64,000 nucleotides of DNA from Neoceratodus forsteri. Lineage: Eukaryota; Chordata; Ceratodontiformes; Ceratodontidae. How positions within the stretch are numbered: the stretch's first letter is position 1; every line of letters starts with the position of its first letter. The position numbers and the translations under genes are program-made. The DNA is taken from contig CM057456.1 of NCBI GenBank assembly GCA_016271365.2, positions 1,400,921,001-1,400,985,000 on the forward strand, in the 5' to 3' direction. The notes below the pieces were generated by a model. That model was not told the DNA's origin. It saw nothing but the letters and a program-made list of their open reading frames with translations, and made no database searches. Positions 33,183-43,944 of the stretch are shown here, in pieces.

Positions 33183-35146
33183 TTACTGATACTGCACCAT
33201 ATGTGCTAAAAAATGTAGTGAAAGTATGGTGCAGATGGCAAAGGAATACATTTTTCGGTCAAACTGATCATGTTTCTTGGATTCTTTGTCTGGTGGCTGT
33301 GAACTCATGTGTCGGGAATGCTTGGTCCTGCTATGGGCAGCCATGAGGACCACAGAGTCCGCTTTCAGATGTTCCCCCAAAAAGGGATAATTTTGGGGGG
33401 TCTGATACAGTGTGTCTGCCTTTTTAGTGACAGCAGAAGTGGAGGAAGGGTGTCTCCAGGCTAGCTTGGTGACATCCTGAAATGGAGCCTCCAAGGGCGG
33501 CACTACCAATGGCTTTGGATCGCTCATGCCTAAAAAATTAGCCAGTCGTTGCCGCTCCAGGTCCAAATCCTCGGTGTCCCATTGGTTTAAGAATGAATGT
33601 AGGGTCATCTGGTGGCGACCGAGGGGAGTCACCATGAGCATCTGACGAAGAGGAGAGGCAAGTCCCTCTGAAGATCCGGAGGATGGAGAGGAACTCCTGT
33701 CAGATGAATCCCAAGAAGGAGACCTAGTGTATGATAGCTGGGGCCAATGCCTACAAGAATGGCATCGGCGTCTGGAGGAGGATCGCGATGATGAGTGGTG
33801 CCTCCGTCCATGGCGCCTGGGGGACACTTCATCCGAACGGTCCGGAGTAGGTGAAGCCTTTTTGGGTGGAGCCGATGGTCTCCTGGGTGGTGGAGTCTGT
33901 TACCTCGGATGCCCCTGTGGGACATTCGAGGGCATCACGTCTAGCAATGGGGTCGGGGGCTTCTTGGGCAGGAGGTCCCCTTTAATGGTGTTCCACTGTG
34001 ATGTAAACAGGGTCCCCATGTCTGCTAGTGATACAAAGGGAGGCCCTGGAACATCTGGTGCCTGAGGAGGGACATCAGGTATACCCGGTTTTGGCCCTAA
34101 AGGTGCAGAGAGCCTGGCTGTGAGATCTGGGGATGCTGGAACCTCTGGCGGTGGTCCCTCAGGTGGCAGGGAGGGTGACACCCGGTCGTACATTTGGTCA
34201 GGAGGCATCAGGTTGTTGGGCGACCATTGGTCTGGTGTTGGAGGCGGAAGCACCATTTTGGTTGGCAGTGGGACCCTGGACGACGGCTTAGGGGAAGCTG
34301 ATGGAGGCGGTGTCACCTGTATTGACCGCAGGGAGGCAGAGGAAGATGATGTCGGGGTCTGATGATGGGTGTCTGTTGTCTTGGGCTTAGGGAAGCACAC
34401 TCTGGGCTGGAGTTCCTGCTCCTGGTATCTCTTCCAATCATCGGACCGAGACAAATGGTTCCAGCCAGGTGGATGACAGGCCCCTGCCTGTCATCGAACG
34501 AGGAGCCGGCTGGACACCCTGGTTCAGAACTGAACTGATGCTGGAACGGTCTAAGACTCAAGGGTGAGGCCGAAGGCCCGTGCCCCAAAGCCGCTCTGCC
34601 CAACATATGGATGAGGGTGGTGGGGGAGACTTCATCGACGGCAGTCCAGAAGGAAGAAGGGCTGCCAGAGAGGCAGAGTCCGCTCTTCTGCAGGAGTGGG
34701 GACTCAAAGAGGCCACCTTGCGATGTGGAGACCTGGAGTGGAAGTCCGACCTGTGTCTCTCTTTTTCCTTGTGGTGGTGCTTCCCGCTGGCCTTCTTGTG
34801 GGAAGAGGTCGAGGATCGAGGAAGAAGAAGAGCTGTGGCTGTAGGAGTTCCTCTGCATGGCAGCCAGCTGCTGTTTGAGGAGATGGATCTTCAGAGCCTT
34901 CAAACAATGAATATGAGTGCACCGATTGAAACTACAACAGTGCGGGCAGGCCTCTGAGTCGTGCGATAGGCCGAGACAAATCAAGCAGGCCGAATGGCCA
35001 TCTTTTACCGGAATCTGTTTCCCGCAGGCACACTTCAATTTTTGCTGCTCTGTGGAGGATGGAGAAGATATGCATGGGTAGAAATTTGGAAAGAAACACA
35101 CGTGAAACTCGCAAAAAAATGGCGGTTGACAGGTAGCAGGAGGCAT
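33183..35146 (-). pseudogene. DIRS gag, three-frame remnant (E1)
   Basis: Three open frames in order: 34,313-35,146 (277 codons) with zinc knuckle 'CLICLGLSHDSEAC' (CX2CX4HX4C) preceded by 'CACGKQIPVKDGH'; 33,900-34,454 (184 codons), Pro-rich with 'SDDWKRYQEQE'; 33,183-33,827 (214 codons), starting Arg/Ser-rich and ending with 'QPPDKESKKHDQFDRKMYSFA', which parallels 'HPPDKNSRRIDAMAKKQYMAA' of B1 gag. The zinc knuckle suggests RNA binding during particle assembly. Two frameshifts break it. Confidence 0.75.
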
Positions 35147-35363
35147 CCGTGGAGCTGAAGCGTACAGATCGACAGCAGAAAAGAACTGAGGTGGGGCTGG
35201 CGACTGCCCCCTTTATACCACTGGTTGACATGGGAGGCGATCCGACATCGGCGGTGGTCCCCGCTGTGGACTGCTAGCTAGAAGTTTTCCACGGGGTCCT
35301 AGTGCCTAGCAGCAAAGTCCTTATTGTGTAGCCTGCTGCAGGAGCTCCAACTCGAAGTAAGAT

Positions 35364-36190
35364 CTTAGGATTCACATGCAAATACACTGTATTTGTGGAA
35401 AATCAAATAAGGAGGCTCATACATCAGAGCTTGAAGCTCAAATATCATTCGAGCATAAGTAAAAGCAACTAAAAATAACTCTTTCCATGACAGAAAGCAT
35501 AGCTCGCATGTCGTGGCTGGCTCAAAAGGAGCCAAAGTAAGTTTCTCCAACACAAAATTCAAGTCCCATGGCAGGACTGGATTGCTGATGGGAGGCTTCA
35601 AATAGCGCATGCCTCTCAAAAAGGTATGTGGCACCTCTAGTTATGCCACCGTACAGCCATCGACAGGCACATGGAAGGCTGAAATGGTGGACAGGTGCAC
35701 CTTAATAGAGGAGTATTGCAAGTCAGAACCTGAAAGGGTCAGCAAGTACTCCAGAATCTGATTCACTGGGCAAGTGAAAGGGTCGAATATGATGTGAAGC
35801 CGCCCACAGCAAAACACTTAAACTTCATAGAATAAGTGGCGCTGGTGGAGGGCTTCCTAGCAGTTACCAGGACATCAGTCACCTTTTGAGACACTCCAAG
35901 TCTAACCATGGCTATGTATTCAGGAGTCATGAATGGAGGTGTTGTGACCTGAGGTCTGGATGGACCAGGGTGCTCTGCTCCAGTGAGAGCAAGCTAGCAC
36001 AGAGGTAGGGGCACTGAAGGATCTACTGCCAACTGATGCAGCAAGGGGAACCAGATCTGATGAGGCCAGAAGGGGGGCAATGAGGATCAGAATGGCCCCC
36101 TCCAACTGCATCATGATCAGCAATCTCTGGATCAGAGGGAAGGAAGGAAAGGCATTAAGGATCCTCCGTTTCCAAGAGACGGGGAACACG
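35364..36190 (-). pseudogene. DIRS recombinase N-terminal and central part (D/E2)
   Basis: 35,365-35,634 reads 'PPISNPVLPWDLNFVLEKLTLAPFEPATTCELCFLSWKELFLVAFTYARMIFELQALMYEPPYLIFHKY', equal in order to 'AWDLNVCIAQLMQPPFEPLSSAELKYLTWKTVFLVAITSARHISEL' of B1. The first catalytic Arg (ARRxxEL) is Met ('ARMIFEL'). 35,920-36,189 gives the RT/RNase H tail 'ILIAPLLASSDLV'. This looks like the displaced half of the recombinase at 28,580-28,924. Confidence 0.7.
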
Positions 36191-36935
36191 TCTCACCAAA
36201 AAACTCCAGGCACTGGAGCAAGCAAGCAGAAATGTGGTAGTTTTGCATTGGGCAGGGATGCAAAAAGGTCCAACTCTGGACAACTCCACCTGTCAAACAG
36301 GTCTTCTACAACCAAGGTCAGCAGCATCCACTTGTGCATCTGAGAGAGCAACCAGCTTAGCCTGTCTGCCAGGACATTTTGGACGTCTGGAGCACGGATG
36401 ACCAACAGTTCTAGACTGTGTTCTAGAGCCCAGTACCATACCCTCATTGCTTCCTGACACAGAGGGACAGGGGGAGGAAGTGGACAGAGAGAAGGGAGGA
36501 AAGGCATAGAGGAATCTCCCTTTCTAAGAGGGAGAACGTGTCTTGCCAGAAAACTCCAGGCCCAGGAGCAAGCAAGCAGAAATGCAGCAATTTTGGGTGG
36601 AGTGGGGATGCAAAAAGGTCCAACTCTGGATGACCCCACCTGTCAAACAGGTCTTCTACAACCAAAGTCAGCAGCACCAATTCATGCATCTGAGAATGCA
36701 ACCAGCTTACCTGTCTGCCAGGATGTTTTTGATGCCTGGAACACGGATGGCCAGCAGTTCCAGTCTGTGTTCTAGAGCCCAGTACCAGACTCTCATCACT
36801 TCCTGACACAGAGAGTACAAATGCATCCCCCCTTGTTTGTTTATCAGAGGGAAGGGAGATAAGGTGTAGAGAGCACAGTACTAGACCCTTATTGCTTCCT
36901 AACACAGGGACAGGGGGAGGAAGTGGACAGGAAGC
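36130..36935 (-). repeat. tandem triplication of an RNase H segment, unit about 357 bp
   Basis: Unit 1 starts near 36,133 and unit 2 near 36,492, each with 'gaagg.aggaaaggcat...ctccaggc...caagcaagcagaaatg'. Unit 3 (36,846-36,935) keeps only the two ends. The translated minus strand shows 'VEDLFDRW' and 'LDLFASLPNAKLPHFC', the tail of DIRS RNase H, in both full units. Confidence 0.8.
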
Positions 36936-36972
36936 TAGTGGATGAAATACACAAGATGACAATGACTACTAC

Positions 36973-38265
36973 CTACGTCTCCTCCAATCCGCCGAGGAGG
37001 GTCGCAGGTGACCGTAATGGACAGATGTCGGGGAAGCCCGGTGTCTGCACGGTCCTCTTTCGAGGGAGCCCCCCTCCCTGAGGCTGCTTAGGCAGTGGCT
37101 CCAGCAAAATTGGTGGATAAACCAGAATAGGCTGCACCGGACCCACGGGAGGTGGAACAGAGGCCTTCAGTTCTGGAGGGGTAGGCGTCGCCTTAGGAGG
37201 CAGGGGCGAAGTAATGGCCAGGGCGGCCGGAGGAGCCGGTTTCTGCCTGGTTAAAATCAGCTGTTGCCACATTAAATCCTCATAGCATCGACGGAGTTTC
37301 CGTCCACGCCTCTCCTCATCCAAGGAGGATGAGGACCGGCGGCGGCACCTCTTTTTAGAAAGTTTGTGGCCCTTTTTCAGCCGATCGACCAAAGGGGTCC
37401 TGGTCCTCGATCGAGACCAATGGGATCGGCTAGTTCGATCAAGGGACACCGGAGTCGGTGAAAACTGAGGTTCCGGCACCTTATCCTCAATGGGGACACC
37501 CGAAGGCAGTGCCTCCTCGTCAGGAAAGGAAAGGACAGGTGTCCTTTCTAAGGAATCATCGACCAGAGTCAGTGATAAAGGCTCTATTGGGTCAAGAGTA
37601 ATCTCGGGCAGTTCAGCCATTTCCTCGGTCTCAGTGCCTTGGCCCGATGAAGGTCGGTAAAGCCGGCAGCCGAGGAAGCAATCTCGACCGAAGTCGAGAC
37701 TGCATGTTCCTGGGACTTGGACCTCTCTCAGTCCCAGTAGCATCTCCTTCTGGAAGAAGGCGACTTGGGGTCCTTGTCCCTCTTCTGAGGATGGGAGAAG
37801 TGCGAGCCCAAGGGCACCTCACCCCTGGTGGGGACAGACTAGCACAACTCCTTAAAGAAGCCCCAAAAAGGTAGAGTCAAGGTTGAGAGGAACGAAAAAA
37901 CTGCAACTGGCCGAAGCCTGAGCCACCTCCTCCTCGAAAGCAGCCATCTGCTCAAGCTGCTCGGTGGATCCCGCAGTCGCGGAAGCCGCCCACCTTGCCA
38001 CCTTAGATTTCACCAGCGGGTTTCTAAGCTCCAGTCTCCCCAATTTTAGGCGTGCCTTGTGGTCGTCCAGAACGTTGGGATGGAAGGCCAAACAGAATGT
38101 ACAAGACATGGTGTCATGTCCGACACCTAGGCAATAGACACACGAGAGGTGGGGATCAGTGCATGACATTTTCTGGCCGCAGGGACAATGGCAAAATCCG
38201 GGGGATGATTTGTCCTCCATGTCCGATGCGCTGTAATCAGAATCGTGAACTCTGATGAGTTTCAA
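36973..38265 (-). pseudogene. DIRS gag, two-frame remnant (D)
   Basis: 37,852-38,265 (137 codons) begins 'MKLIRVHDSDYSASDMEDKSS', then 'CHCPCGQKMSCTDPHLSCVYCLGVGHDTMSC': a first CX3C pair and an intact CX2CX4HX4C zinc knuckle. 'QMAAFEEEVAQAS' matches copy A. 36,973-37,743 (256 codons) has an acidic start, an Arg-rich centre 'KKGHKLSKKRCRRRSSSS' and a Pro-rich end. One frameshift separates the two. Ends abruptly at the RNase H triplication, so the C-terminal gag and all RT are deleted. Confidence 0.75.
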
Positions 38266-38497
38266 AGTAATTTGCAGTGAAAACCGACTTTGCGAATCCA
38301 GGGCCTATGAATTGGTAAGTAGCATGAGGGCACCTGAATCTTCCAGTGGAAAAGAAGATCTGGTATCATGGGGAGGAGCCAAGATATTTACCACCCGAGT
38401 GGGTGGGAGGAGCTAGCTTAAAGACATGCGGCCAGATTTAAAGGGGAAAGGGACATGCCAGAGAGTGTGGATGAACAACATATCCACGCTCCTAGAA

Positions 38498-39050
38498 AAA
38501 GAAATTTTAGAAGCAGAAACCCCAAAGTAATTATGCCACTATTCAGGACATATGTGAGACCCATTTTGGATTACTGTAGCCAATTTTGGTGTCCACAATC
38601 AAAAAGGGAAATTTATACTATTGAAAGTGTACAATGTAAGGCTGCCAAACCTGTCTGTAATGCCAAAGATATGAGTTATTGTGAGCACCTTGGGCATCTC
38701 AACTTGATGAAACTGGAAACGAGAAGATTCAGGGGTGACCTACTCATGTTATGACATGTAGGATGAGTATCTGTTCAATGAATTTAAATTACTTGTGCAC
38801 AAGAGGTCACCCACTGCAACTTCAACCTAGGCTGTTTCACTCAAATTAAAGCAAAGGCAACTACACACAGCGAATAGTCAACCTATAGAACAACTGCCAT
38901 TTAAGCATACTTGTTAGCAAGGACAAAAAGGAGTTCAAGGAAAAACTCAATAAATATATCCTTGAGGGACATGTCTCTCTTATTATGAGTAATCTGATGG
39001 AGCATACATGGGCAAATAACCTTCTTTGCTCCCCTCTCCTTTCAGTATGA
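38498..39050 (+). mobile_element. LINE 3' fragment, CR1/L2-like
   Basis: 38,512-38,754 reads 'NPKVIMPLFRTYVRPILDYCSQFWCPQSKREIYTIESVQ', the RT C-terminus of LINEs. Out of frame beyond it come 'VNLWNNLPFKHTC' and a 3' UTR. It begins just after copy D's right end (38,497), so D probably inserted into it or the two share a break. Confidence 0.7.
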
Positions 39051-39054
39051 ACTT

Positions 39055-39695
39055 CAGTATACTTCAAACTCCCCATAGTCTCTGCCCCACTACCTCTTCT
39101 GGCAGGCTGTTCAGTCACCCACCGCCATTTCCGTACATGTCTCCTAAACTTCTCCCCTTTCGGTTCATTGCATGTCCTCTTATTCTAGTACTCTCCTTTC
39201 TCTGAAACAGATCCTCCAGTTGAACCGAGTTCACTCCTGTGAGGCACCTGTAGGTTTCAGTCATGTCCCTGCTCACTCTCCTCTCTTCTAGGAAGTACAT
39301 GCTGAGTTCCTGCAGCCTTTCCTCGTATGGCTTCTCATGCAACCTTCTCACTATTTTGGTTTCACTCCTCTCTACTGCCTCCACCCATTCAATGTCCTTG
39401 TGGAAGTGCGGCCTCCAGAACTGGACACGGTATTCCAGGTGGGGCCTCACCGGTAAGCAATACGACGGCAGCACCACCTCGCTCCTCATGCTAGAAATCC
39501 CTCACCCATCCTGATAGCCTTTCCTACTGCTTTATCACACTGCCCAGCCACCTTGAGGTCATCAGATATGATGACCCCAGGTCTCCTTACTTGGTGACTA
39601 CAAGCTCCATTTCCCCCCATCTTATACACATCCCCTGGGTTCCACAGCCCTACATGCATAACTTTAATTTTTTTCACATTGCACTTTTTGGTCTG
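39055..39695 (-). mobile_element. CR1 LINE 3' fragment, minus strand
   Basis: 39,486-39,677 holds 'IKVMHVGLWNPGDVYKMGG' and 'VIISDDLKVAGQCDKAVGKA'; 39,115-39,489 holds 'VRPHLEYRVQFWRPHFHKDIEWVEAVER' and 'MYFLEERRVSRDM'. 5'-truncated just after the catalytic region, at about 39,695. Confidence 0.8.
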
Positions 39696-39970
39696 GCTTG
39701 TCCAACTGGAGCCTCAACAGTGGGTTTACTATGTTTATCTTTCACTGGTTCACTCCCACTGCATGGCTGACTGTTATTTTGCACACAAAGGAGTTTAGTT
39801 CTTGGATCTTTCATCATTTTCCTCTCCTTGTGTGAGTTCTTAACCCCAGTCGCACCAAGAGATGAGTTGCTCTCCTCTGCCGATTTCCTTGGCCTTAGTG
39901 GTACTGCCACTGGTGACGGGTTTAGCTGAATGCTGTAGAGGGACATTAACATTATGGGTTCCTCCATATG
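39696..39970 (-). other. open frame of unknown origin
   Basis: About 90 codons, hydrophilic and rich in Lys, Ser and Pro ('VPLRPRKSAEESNSSLGATG'). Composition resembles a disordered protein region more than repeat DNA. It runs into the CR1 5' break without a splice site that I can see. It could be part of a host exon or pseudogene, or chance. Confidence 0.25.
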
Positions 39971-40349
39971 AAATAAATGTTTCTTTCCTGACGAGCACTA
40001 TGTGGAAACGGGAGTCAAAAGTGACAACCTTTTAAATCCGCTCCTTTTGACAGGTTTAGCACAGAATCTAAGGTAAGATTCACAATCCTGTTTAAAATGC
40101 TGAGGTCCCAAACACTTAAAATTCAAGTTGTGGCCACCGGACTTAGAACCTTATCACCACAGCCCACACATTTTAAATCCTGGTGGGCCCACGTGTTTCT
40201 TTGCTATCAGCATTTAACAAAAACAAGCATTTGTCAATGCCGAATGTTTGCTTGCTGGCATTGGCAGTGGTAGTGTAAAAGTTACAGAGCTGCGTAATAG
40301 GAATGGCAGTGAAGTACTGAACTGAAGCCAACCCCACCACCACCCTGCA
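39971..40349. other. no gene recognised
   Basis: No coding signal. 'ctccttttgacag' followed 19 bases later by 'aaggtaag' (about 40,045-40,078) resembles a micro-exon but has no support. Confidence 0.4.
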
Positions 40350-40748
40350 GAGAGTGACAGGCATTGGGGTGTGCCTTTGGATCGTCAGGCATAACAGCCA
40401 CGCCATTTCACCACACCCCACCCTGCAGACACTGACAAGTGTCACGGTGTGCCTTGGGGTCTGTGGCCCTTATGCACACCCCATTCCATCAGGAAATATG
40501 GTGAGATGGGTGCAGTATAGGAGAATGGGGTGAACTTTGGGGCCGAAGAGTCCAAGGCATACCTCGATGCCTCTTACTGGCTGCAGGGTGTGTAATGGTA
40601 TGAGCATTACAGGCAAGAATCCCAAGTCACACCCCTGATGCCTGTCATTCTCTACAGAGTTGGGCGTTATGGTTGGAAACCCTAATACCTTAGGCATTTG
40701 TTGGTATTTTCACTCCAAATTTTCAACATGTTTTTTGTGACCCCACCT

Positions 40749-41830
40749 CATGAACAGTGGCAATATCAGTTTGTTAGCCGAAAGCTGCTTATGCACAGCG
40801 ACTACAGCATTTATAACCACAGGTGCAAAAACATTCCGAACAGGATGTAAAAAATGACAGCTGTGCTGTTCATGGGGAGGTGTAAAAAATGTCAATGTTG
40901 CAAATCTGCAGTAAAAATATTAAAAAAACTGGTGAAGTCATGAGCGTGCATAGAAACTGTGCAACGCACACCCGTAATGTAATTAGTTTGGGGTTTTTTA
41001 CAGCAGATTGTCAACACAGGCATTTTGGTGCCTCCGATCATGAACAGTGTCACTGTGATTTTCTTTATCTGTCCCGAACAATGATTTCCCATAGCGACCA
41101 CGCATCTCTGCGCTGAAAGTGTGAAAACACATTTCGGCCATGTTGTGAAAAATGACAGCTGTAACGTTCATAAGGAAGTGTGGAAAAATGCCACTGGTGA
41201 AAATCTGGACTGAAAATATTACAGAGCCATGAACTTACGAGGGTGCGTGGAAACTGCGCAATGCTCACTCGTAACACAATCATTTTAGGGATTTTTTCAC
41301 CAAATTTTCAACAAAGCCATTTTAAGACCTCTGCTCATGAACAGTGTCACTGTGATTTTCTTAATGTGTCCCATACATTGATTTCGCACACCGACTGTGC
41401 CATTGTGCACTACATGGGCGGAAACACATTTTGGGCAAGATGTGAAAAATGACAGCTGTACTTCTCATAAGGAGGTGTGGTAAAATGGCAATGTTGAAAA
41501 TCTGGAGTGAAAATATTGAAACTTCGCGAACTTACGAAGCGTGTAGGAACTGGGCAGCAACGCACGCCATAAACAGTTATTTTTTGGAATTTTCCACATT
41601 AAATTTTCAAAACAGGGCTTTGAGAGCCCACCTATGAACACTGGCAGTGTAATTGAGTTAATCGGTCCAAAGGTGATTTTGTGCAATGACTGCGAACCAC
41701 TCCTTCGGGCCGAATAACACCATGGCAGTGACAGCATTCATGAGAAGGAGTCCCAAAAACCCCATGCTGAAAATTTGGTGCAAAAATTCCAAAAAATGCC
41801 CGAGATATGCGGCAAAGTTGAAAAAACCCT
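40749..41830 (+). repeat. tandem array, unit about 297 bp, nearly four copies
   Basis: 'catgaacagtg' or its variant starts units at 40,749, 41,039, 41,336 and 41,633, giving spacings of 290, 297 and 297. Each unit includes 'aaaaatgacagctgt..ttcat', 'gaaaatctg.a.tgaaaatatt' and 'attttcaac'. The fourth unit runs into the X1-like part. Confidence 0.9.
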
Positions 41831-42060
41831 ATCTAACCCATTATACAGCTTACCGGCATTTCCTCAGTTCGCGGTCGGCTTTGAAGAGTGCAGCCGTGTT
41901 CCCCAGTCCACAAGATCTGGCGCCGAGGTCCGGAGGTAAGTATGGGGTGAGGGGGGTGGGGAGGCAGGGTGCGAGTGGTGGGTGCGGGTTGTGGGGGCAG
42001 GAGAAGCGCCGAGGACAGTTTTTATTTGCAGGTTTATTTTTTTTAAATGACGACGGGGAC

Positions 42061-42290
42061 GTTTGCCACACTGGGGTGGGCTCCAGCATGGCACAAGGAC
42101 GGCTGGTTGGGGGTGGAGCCAATGGGGGACTGGGCATCCCCGTCGGCCATAGCATCTTTTGCCACACTGGGTGGGCTCCCAGCATGGCACCCTGTACCTC
42201 TCGGGGGACAGGTGGAGCCCGGCGGATTGTGCACCCCGTGGCTATACGATGATTGCCACGCTGGGGTGGGCACCTAGCGTGCACGGAAGG
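42061..42290 (+). repeat. three units of about 95 bp
   Basis: 'tgccacactggggtgggctccagcatggcac' at 42,063 and variants at about 42,160 and 42,253. Confidence 0.85.
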
Positions 42291-42365
42291 TTTTGGGGGC
42301 GAGTACAGCTGATTTGGATTGGGCACCCCCGCCATACAGTGTGCGTTGAGGGGCAGCATGCTGTA

Positions 42366-42368
<3 letters not shown>

Positions 42369-42398
<30 letters not shown>
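42369..42398 (+). repeat. (GT)n microsatellite
   Basis: Fifteen GT units. Confidence 0.95.
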
Positions 42399-42400
<2 letters not shown>

Positions 42401-42650
42401 GGGAGCGCACAGAGCAGGCGATATCTTATCACTGCTCACTGAAGCATAGCTTCCTCTTTCAACTGTACTCCACTGCATTTTGGAGCTGTCATAGACAGCT
42501 CCAGCAGGCATTGGAGAACTGCGGCCGCGCCTGCAAACACACTGCCTGAATTGGAAGAGGGCTGCCACACCTCCGAAAACTCGGAAGATGGCACTATGTT
42601 TCTTGCACATGCGTGCAAGCAAACATAATGAACTCTTTTTTTCTCCAATT

Positions 42651-43343
42651 TATGGTTTGAAACTCAGAATCAATAAACTGCAAGGGTGAAAACCTAATAC
42701 AAAAGGAACCAAAAATACAGATAAGGAACCAATCAGAATTGGTTCAATGGCACTGAAAAAATCTGATAATTTCCTTCAGCATCGACGAGTGCCTAAATAA
42801 GAACAAATTACAAGTCCAAAACTAGATGAAATGAAGCTTTTAACTCATGAAACCATGGATTTTTGCAGAGCTAAGTCCAGGGCATTGGATCCTTACTGCA
42901 GCTGAAAGTAACCTGGCAGCTGAGACTGAAGGGAATCGTGTGATTACTGCTTGGATTGGTTCAAGCTGCTCTGATGTTCCAGGGCAGAGAGCACATACAG
43001 GCTATCTGCTTAAAATGGTAAGCAAATGAAAATATTGATGCTGTTAAACTATGGCGGATTCCATAACACTGATACAGTACTGAGCCTCACGGAAATATTT
43101 TCTGTGTAACAGAAGTCAACACAAATAATTTCCAAGTAATTAAAAGGAGGATGCCTGCCCATAATATACAAAATCCCGTTTCCAAAGGTAGGTATCCTTC
43201 ATTAACCCCACTCTTGTTTTTCACGCGCACACACACACACACACACACCAGTGCATGAGCAACCATACACAATGAAGCTATGTTTCCAACAAGGGGCTGA
43301 GATGACACCTGGACCTCAAGAACCATTTTCAATAGGTCCATAA
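42651..43343. other. no gene recognised; left flank of DIRS B1
   Basis: Contains a (CA)n microsatellite at 43,227-43,248 and a stretch with acceptor-like and donor-like ends (42,869-43,013) that I could not identify. Confidence 0.4.
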
Positions 43344-43384
43344 GAAAAAATTACTCGCCTTAGTAATGTTCTTTTTTCTAATGG

Positions 43385-43534
43385 AGTCTTGCTGTATTCT
43401 GACAATAGCAGTGAGTCCCAACCTTCAAACTGCCCCGGAGATGAAAGAGTTAACTTTCCATGCCAGGCATGGAACGCTGAGCTTGAGCTCGGTTGAGACT
43501 CTGTCTGTTGCCGTTTAAACTCAAACCGTCAGAT
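43385..43534 (+). repeat. left terminal inverted repeat of B1
   Basis: 'agtcttgctgtattctgac...aaaccgtcagat', nearly identical in reverse complement to 48,843-48,992. Confidence 0.9.
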
Positions 43535-43754
43535 CTTTACGAGCTAAACTCACTAAGGTCCTGTGTGGAAGCTGTAAACCTACACTAGCCAACTGGCTAC
43601 TAAACATAAAAACACATTTTTTGGTCCCAAAACAAAGACTCAAGTCAGGAGATCCAAAAAATGAAAAAAACACAAGGTGGGGCACCTTCTGAGTGCCAAC
43701 ACTGCCACTGCCCACTCACATCCCAAAAACAGAGCTTCTGAGAGGGGAGGGGAG

Positions 43755-43850
43755 GTCAGAATACAGCAAGACTCCATTAGAAGAAACAACATTACTAAGG
43801 TGAGTAATTTTTTCTTCAAACAACATGAAGTCTTGCTGTATTCTGACAAT
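43755..43850. repeat. internal complementary region of B1
   Basis: 43,755-43,814 complements the left end (43,344-43,404) and 43,815-43,850 complements the right end (48,971-49,006); the two meet as 'aattttttc|ttcaaacaac'. This is the reverse complement of the circle junction. Confidence 0.92.
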
Positions 43851-43944
43851 AACAGACTACCAAGCAGTACCTCCATGGAGGAGGACAGAACCTACTTAGG
43901 AAATAGGCTCTGAAGCACAGCTGTGCCGAAACCGAGCATCACTC

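Larger units (their letters stand above)
29491..35363 (-). mobile_element. DIRS copy E1, nearly full length, decayed
   Basis: Minus-strand order gag (35,146-33,183), RT (32,828-31,925), RNase H (31,807-31,219), recombinase (30,848-29,700), ICR (29,733-29,649). Right end 'ggagctccaactcgaagtaagat' (to 35,363) is the complement of the ICR's second half. Its left terminal repeat is lost at the CR1 fragment. Family differs from B and C in gag and terminal sequence. Confidence 0.82.
35364..38497 (-). mobile_element. DIRS copy D, internally deleted and possibly chimeric
   Basis: Starts exactly where E1 ends, with 'cttaggatt' that aligns with E1 at about 30,287. It contains part of the recombinase, a triplicated RNase H segment, then gag, with RT missing. 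The right end 'gtgtggatgaacaacatatccacgctcctagAA' is of family C type, while the recombinase part may belong with E2. Confidence 0.7.
40350..42650 (+). repeat. unclassified composite repeat X2
   Basis: Contains a 'ccctgcag...gacaggcattggggtgtgcc' block twice in direct order (about 40,350 and 40,430) and once inverted (40,575-40,660), then the 297-bp array, then the part shared with X1 (41,741-41,900), then three 95-bp units. No protein signal. Confidence 0.6.

Noticed and set aside
34580..34957. 125-codon plus-strand frame
   Set aside because: Shadow of the E1 gag frame on the opposite strand.
40045..40078. Possible micro-exon between 'ttttgacag' and 'aaggtaag'
   Set aside because: Too short to judge, no coding context.
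41850..42410. 186-codon minus-strand frame across X2
   Set aside because: Runs through the (GT)n tract and the 95-bp units; His/Thr and Pro runs are artefacts of the repeats.
42869..43013. Exon-like stretch on the plus strand ('ttttgcag' before, 'atggtaagc' after), open in one frame
   Set aside because: The product matches nothing I recognise and such splice-like pairs are common in 64 kb.
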